A DNA stretch of 64,000 nucleotides from Pseudomonas sp. IB20 (GTDB lineage: Bacteria; Pseudomonadota; Gammaproteobacteria; Pseudomonadales; Pseudomonadaceae): the NCBI RefSeq assembly GCF_009707325.1, contig NZ_CP046103.1:4412744-4476743 (forward strand). The letters run 5' to 3'. Of this stretch, positions 60,430 to 64,000 are shown piece after piece. Made by a program: the position numbers and the translations under genes. Under the pieces are notes generated by a model. It saw nothing but the letters and a program-made list of their open reading frames with translations. It ran no database searches and had not been told where the DNA came from. Numbering within the stretch: the stretch's first letter is position 1; each line of letters opens with the position of its first letter.

Positions 60430-62282
60430 ATGCTCAAACGCTTTGCCTGGTTGGCACTCTTCGCCTGCGCCCCGCTGTACGCGGCCCGCATATTGATGAT
60501 CAACGTTTGCAGCAATTGGCCAACGATCCGTTCTGGCTGTCTTTGGGCCATTACGAAGCCGGCAAGATCAGTGGCTGGCGCAGCTATGTCAGCGACAAAA
60601 AATTCTTCCTCGCCCCCGATGGCGCGCACCATCCGGACCAGGAACTGCAGGCGACCGTAGCGGCGTTGTATGCCCCGGCCAGCCTCGGCGAAAAGCACGT
60701 CCAATGCGTTTACCCCGCACGCACCCGTTGGCTCAAGGATCAGTTGCACCTGACCGACCTGCCCGCCTTGGACTGCAAAGAATTCACCCAATGGTTCAAG
60801 GACGTCGCGCCGCACAGCGCGGTGATGATCTTCCCGGCGGCCTACCTCAACAGCCCGTCGTCGATGTTCGGCCACACCCTGCTGCGTATCGACCAGGCCG
60901 ACGTGCAGAGCAACAACACCGCCCTGCTCAGCTACGCGATCAACTTCGGCGCCTACATCGAAGGCTCCGACAACAGCATTCTCTACGCCTGGAAAGGCCT
61001 GATGGGCGGCTATCCCGGCCTGTTCGCCCTGGTGCCGTACCAAGAAAAACTCTCGGAATACCGTAGCCTCGAGAACCGCGACCTGTGGGAATACCGCCTG
61101 AACCTCACCCAAGTCGAGACCGAGCGCATGGTCGAGCACGTGTGGGAACTCAAGCAGATCCAGTTTGACTACTTCTTCTTCGACGAAAACTGCTCCTACC
61201 GCCTGCTGGAACTGCTGCAAGTGGCCCGCCCGAGCCTGCGCCTGACCGAGCAGTTCCCGCTGACCGCGATCCCCACCGACACGGTCAAAGCGGTGAAAGA
61301 GGCAGGCTTGGTCGAGAAGATCGACTATCGCCCGTCTCGTGAGCGCGAACTGCTGGAACGCGCCAAGCCGCTGGATAGCGACGAGCAACAATGGGTGCTG
61401 AAAATCAGCGATGACCAGAAGCAATTGCAGGAACCGACGTTTAAAGCCCTGCCTCGCGACCGCCAAGCCCTGATCATCGACGCCGCTTATCGCCTGGGCC
61501 GCTACCGCGCCAATGGCCTGGAGCGCGACACCGAACGCTCACAACGCAGCTTCGAACTGCTGCGCGCGATCAACCAGAACCCTGCGCCCGACCTCAACGT
61601 CGAACGTCCCGGCCTGCCTGAGAACGGTCATGAGTCACGCACCTGGCAAGCCGGCATCGGCACCCGTGGCGACAAGGCCTTTGGCGAATACGGCCTGCGC
61701 ATGGCCTATCACGACCTCAACGACAATACCGAAGGCTTCCCGCTGGGTGCGCAGATCGAAATCCTGCAGATGAAACTGCGCCAGTACGAAGGCAACCACT
61801 GGCAGCTGCAGCAACTGGACCTGGCGACCATCCGTTCCCTGACCCCACGCAACGCCCTGTTGCAACCTTGGTCATGGCAAGTGACCGGCGGCCTGGAACG
61901 CGTACCGGGCAAACACGACGACGAAACCCTCGTCGCCCACGTCAACGGCGGCGCCGGCGGCACCTGGCAACTCACCGACGACATGCTCGGCTTCGCCCTC
62001 GGCACCGTGCGCGTGGAGCACAACAACGACTTCAGCGAAGCCATCTCCCCGGCTGCCGGGTTCAATACCGGTGTGCTGTGGAAAAACCCGCTGGGCAATT
62101 TAAGCGTGGAAGCCAAGGGTGATTTCTTCACCAATGGTGAAGTGCGCCGCAGTATCAGCCTGAACCAGCAGTGGGAATTGTCGCGCAACCTGGGCCTACG
62201 CTTGAGCGCCCAGCGCGAGTACAGCCACCTGTCCACGCCAGTCAATGAAGTGATGCTCGAAGTGAAGTGGTATCACTACTAA
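60430..62282 (+). CDS. DUF4105 outer-membrane-associated protein, frameshifted in its signal peptide
   Basis: ATG 60430 opens a clear signal peptide (MLKRFAWLALFACAPLYAA), but the mature DUF4105 protein (PHIDDQRLQQLANDPFWLSLGHYEAG to the end at 62282) is in a different frame. One C missing from the run at 60485-60487 explains the break; restoring it joins YAA to PHIDDQ. The domain includes AAYLNSPSSMFGHTLLRI, typical of DUF4105. A C-terminal beta-rich region ends MLEVKWYHY, like an outer-membrane strand. As written, the gene would be inactive unless this is a sequence error or a reversible tract change. Confidence 0.8.
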
Positions 62283-62288
62283 CCAAAG

Positions 62289-62793
62289 CCAGACAAAGAT
62301 CAAAATGTGGGAGCGGGCTTGCTCGCGAAGGCGGTGTGTCAGTATCGGCCAAGCTGACTGACCCACCGCCTTCGCAGGCAAGCCAGCTCCCACATGTGTT
62401 TGTGCCCGGCCTAAACTCTGCGCCCGCTGCAGTTCAAAGCTGGGAGCCGGGCTCGCCCGCGATGGCGGTCCTTCAGGCAATGATCCAGACAAAGATCAAA
62501 ATGTGGGAGCGGGCTTGCTCGCGAAGGCGGTGTGTCAGTATCGGCCAAGCTGACTGACCCACCGCCTTCGCAGGCAAGCCAGCTCCCACATGTGTTTGTG
62601 CCCGGCCTAAACTCTGCGCCCGCTGCAGTTCAAAGCTGGGCGGTGTGTCAGTATCGGCCAAGCTGACTGACCCACCGCCTTCGCAGGCAAGCCAGCTCCC
62701 ACATGTGTTTGTGCCCGGCCTAAACTCTGCGCCCGCTGCAGTTCAAAGCTGGGAGCCGGGCTCGCCCGCGATGGCGGTCCTTCAGGCAATGAT
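62289..62793. repeat. Tandem array of a 196-bp REP unit (about 2.6 copies)
   Basis: A 196-base unit starts at 62289 and again at 62485. The second copy stops after 156 bases (62640), and a third copy joins at unit position 44, running 62641-62793. The copies look identical wherever they overlap. Each contains REP arms (TGTGGGAGCGGGCTTGCTCGC, and GCAGGCAAGCCAGCTCCCACA) and a GGGAGCCGGGCTCGCCC half-site. Confidence 0.92.
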
Positions 62794-62813
62794 GTATTGA
62801 TCGACCCACCGCA

Positions 62814-62837
62814 TTCGCGAGCAAGCCCGCTCCCACA
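62814..62837. repeat. Closing REP arm of the array
   Basis: TTCGCGAGCAAGCCCGCTCCCACA is the exact complement of the first arm at 62306-62329, so the whole array is bounded by an inverted pair. The remaining bases to 62896 hold only the upstream region of the chorismate mutase gene. Confidence 0.8.
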
Positions 62838-62896
62838 TTTGGCTCGCGTATATTCAGACACATCGCATTGCCCACCCCATCAGGAGTTTCATCAAC

Positions 62897-63202
62897 ATGG
62901 CCGTTAACTGCACCACCCTTGAAGAAGTCCGCGCAAACATCGACCGCCTCGACCAACAAATCGTCACCCTGCTGGCCGAACGCGGCCACTACGTCTCCCA
63001 AGCGGCGCGCTTTAAAAAAGACGCCGATGGTGTGAAGGCACCGCAGCGGGTTGAACAGGTGATCGCCAAGGTGCGGGGTTTATCAGAGGCGGTGGGCGCC
63101 AACCCTGAGGTCACTGAGCAGGTGTATCGCGCAATGATTGCGGCGTTTATTGAGCAGGAATTGGCCGAGCATGCTTCGCTGAAGAACCACCAGGCGACAT
63201 AA
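62897..63202 (+). CDS. Chorismate mutase, AroQ class
   Basis: A 101-residue all-helical chorismate mutase domain: VRANIDRLDQQIVTLLAERGHYVSQAARFKKDADGVKAPQRVEQVI, with the Arg and Lys that bind chorismate, and the C-terminal helix VTEQVYRAMIAAFIEQELAEHASL. It has no signal peptide, so it is cytoplasmic, and no prephenate dehydratase part. It resembles stand-alone PchB/AroQ enzymes; its specific pathway (phenylalanine/tyrosine or a salicylate-like product) is not evident from its neighbours. AGGAG lies 11 bases before the ATG. Confidence 0.87.
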   Translation: MAVNCTTLEEVRANIDRLDQQIVTLLAERGHYVSQAARFKKDADGVKAPQRVEQVIAKVRGLSEAVGANPEVTEQVYRAMIAAFIEQELAEHASLKNHQAT

Positions 63203-63206
63203 CCCC

Positions 63207-63234
63207 TGTGGCGGGGAGCAGCTCCCTCGCCACA
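63207..63234. terminator. Hairpin after the chorismate mutase gene
   Basis: TGTGGCG-GGGAGC-A-GCTCCC-T-CGCCACA folds into a nearly perfect REP-like stem between the convergent chorismate mutase and DUF3077 genes. Confidence 0.65.
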
Positions 63235-63251
63235 AGAGCGGTGTCAGCCTT

Positions 63252-63542
63252 TTAGGTGGCGGGTGTCATCGCTTGGGTCAGGTCGTCCACGACGGCCTTG
63301 CCCATCTCACACAGATAATGTGCCGCCCAGGCGTATTGTTCGCCGCGCACATCCATGGCGGCTTCCATGGCGAGTTTCTTGGAGTAAAAAAGCAAAGTGG
63401 AGGCGTGTTCCAAGGCTTCGTCGATCGGCATGCCAGAATTGACGCGGAACAGCGGTTTTTCGTTTTCACCGTAGTCGCCGAAGGTGACGACGCCGAGGGT
63501 GGTGATTGAGGAAAGGGGTGGATCGGGGACGACTTTAGACAT
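63252..63542 (-). CDS. DUF3077 protein
   Basis: From ATG 63542, with AGTAGGT upstream, it has 96 residues (MSKVVPDPPLSSITT...). They include the DUF3077 pattern FRVNSGMPIDEALEHASTLLFYSKKLAMEAAMD and WAAHYLCEMGKAVVDDL, mostly helical. These small proteins are found, often in several copies, in fluorescent pseudomonads. Function unknown. A frame 17 codons longer upstream has no good binding site. Confidence 0.87.
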   Translation of the reverse strand: MSKVVPDPPLSSITTLGVVTFGDYGENEKPLFRVNSGMPIDEALEHASTLLFYSKKLAMEAAMDVRGEQYAWAAHYLCEMGKAVVDDLTQAMTPAT

Positions 63543-63970
63543 GGTGTACCTACTAAGTGAGATAAAGGACCACCACAGCACGTCGCTAAACATAAAGGGG
63601 TGGCAGCTGTACGCAGGTTAGCGAACCGGTCACCTAGACACCCGGCAGATCCGAAGATCTCCCGCGCACAGCCGCCATAACACGGTATGACAGGTGTAAA
63701 AACCGCCTGCCTAGTGTGTAAAGAGGATGAGTCTCGATGGTTCGGGTCGCTAAACCCGGTCGCTGTTTTTACAGCGAAGCCAGGAGACTAGTGGCCCAAA
63801 CCCTAAGGCACAATAGGCCAAGGATTCTCTAGGAAACGTCCTGCAATTTAAAGAGAATCGTCGTTGATGGCCCTTTAACCCAACACCTTTCTCACCTCCC
63901 TTTCACGCCGCCCCGACAAATCCCTGACTAGACTTCCCCTATCAGCCGTGAAACGGCCAGGGAGTACGTA
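63543..63970. other. Structured non-coding region upstream of the DUF3077 gene
   Basis: No gene is visible in these 428 bases. Hairpins include CGCTGT-TTTT-ACAGCG (63761-63776) and GGGT-CGCTAA-ACCC (63744-63757), and GGTCGCT occurs twice nearby. The right end is the upstream region of the partial gene at 63971. The stretch may hold promoters for both divergent genes or a small RNA; neither is established. Confidence 0.4.
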
Positions 63971-64000
63971 ATGTGGCGGTACGCGTTAATGCTGTGCGCG
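63971..64000 (+). CDS. First codons of a gene running off the window
   Basis: ATG 63971, with GGGAGTACGTA upstream, opens MWRYALMLCA, which looks like the start of a signal peptide or membrane segment. Only ten codons are inside the window, so no function can be given. Confidence 0.55.
   Translation, partial: MWRYALMLCA

Noticed and set aside
60396..60484. TTG at 60396 as the start of the DUF4105 protein
   Set aside because: It has no ribosome binding site and gives a non-hydrophobic N-terminus, whereas a true signal peptide lies at 60430 in the neighbouring frame.
62289..62837. The 62-kb repeat array as a CRISPR
   Set aside because: Units are 196 bases, identical, without spacers, and contain REP hairpins; no cas genes are near.

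Overview
The window is a piece of a Pseudomonas chromosome, most likely from the P. fluorescens group. Gene order and protein sequences follow the conserved block panB-panC / pgi / acs / pnp-rpsO-truB-rbfA-infB-nusA-rimP-tRNA(fMet) / secG-tpiA-glmM-folP-ftsH-rlmE / carAB-greA / dapB / dnaJ-dnaK-grpE / recN / fur-bamE / smpB / lldR-lldP-dld / ssrA. Pseudomonas-type REP hairpins (GTGGGAGC...GCTCCCAC) lie between genes. Coding is dense and GC-rich throughout.

Layout. 1-7757 (+): pantothenate genes, phosphoglucose isomerase, acetyl-CoA synthetase, an MpaB-type oxygenase and an RlmI-like methyltransferase. 7845-10778 (+): a large AsmA-like DUF748 envelope protein. 10779-11660: a REP pair, then a BON-domain gene whose second BON domain is in another frame. 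11945-20637 (-): the translation and RNA-decay cluster. tRNA-fMet and tRNA-Leu lie upstream of it, and several hairpin terminators lie in its spacers. 21059-27244 (-): secG, tpiA, glmM, folP, ftsH and rlmE, then yhbY (+). 27680-33049 (-): carA-carB-greA and a membrane protein. 33309-38146 (-): dapB and the chaperones. Near-consensus sigma-32 promoters precede grpE and dnaK. 38401-42634: recN with a LexA box, fur and bamE divergent, rnfH-ratA, smpB. 42673-48267: the lactate locus with a perfect GntR-type operator. 48790-49186: tmRNA, followed at once by a roughly 1.8-kb integrative element that carries an integrase and little else. 51430-64000: accessory envelope genes, a GT39-like glycosyltransferase, a YqhA protein, a lipoprotein, a Lon-like protease, DUF3015 and DUF4105 proteins, a tandem REP array, chorismate mutase, a DUF3077 protein and the first codons of a gene that runs off the end.

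How the genes work together: most are housekeeping genes in their usual neighbourhoods (translation initiation and RNA processing, protein folding, cell-wall precursor supply, carbamoyl phosphate synthesis, ribosome rescue by SmpB and tmRNA). The less ordinary parts are: the split BON gene with a CCC-TGA junction that could be a +1 recoding site; a carA leader in which a short reading frame runs through a terminator-like hairpin and stops on the carA start codon; a smpB start with a consensus -10 box directly upstream and no ribosome binding site; the mini-element in ssrA with paired integrase arm-type repeats and a PemK/MazF-like remnant; a frameshift in the DUF4105 signal peptide; and an exact 196-bp tandem duplication of REP DNA. 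I see no large new defence or biosynthetic system, CRISPR array or prophage.
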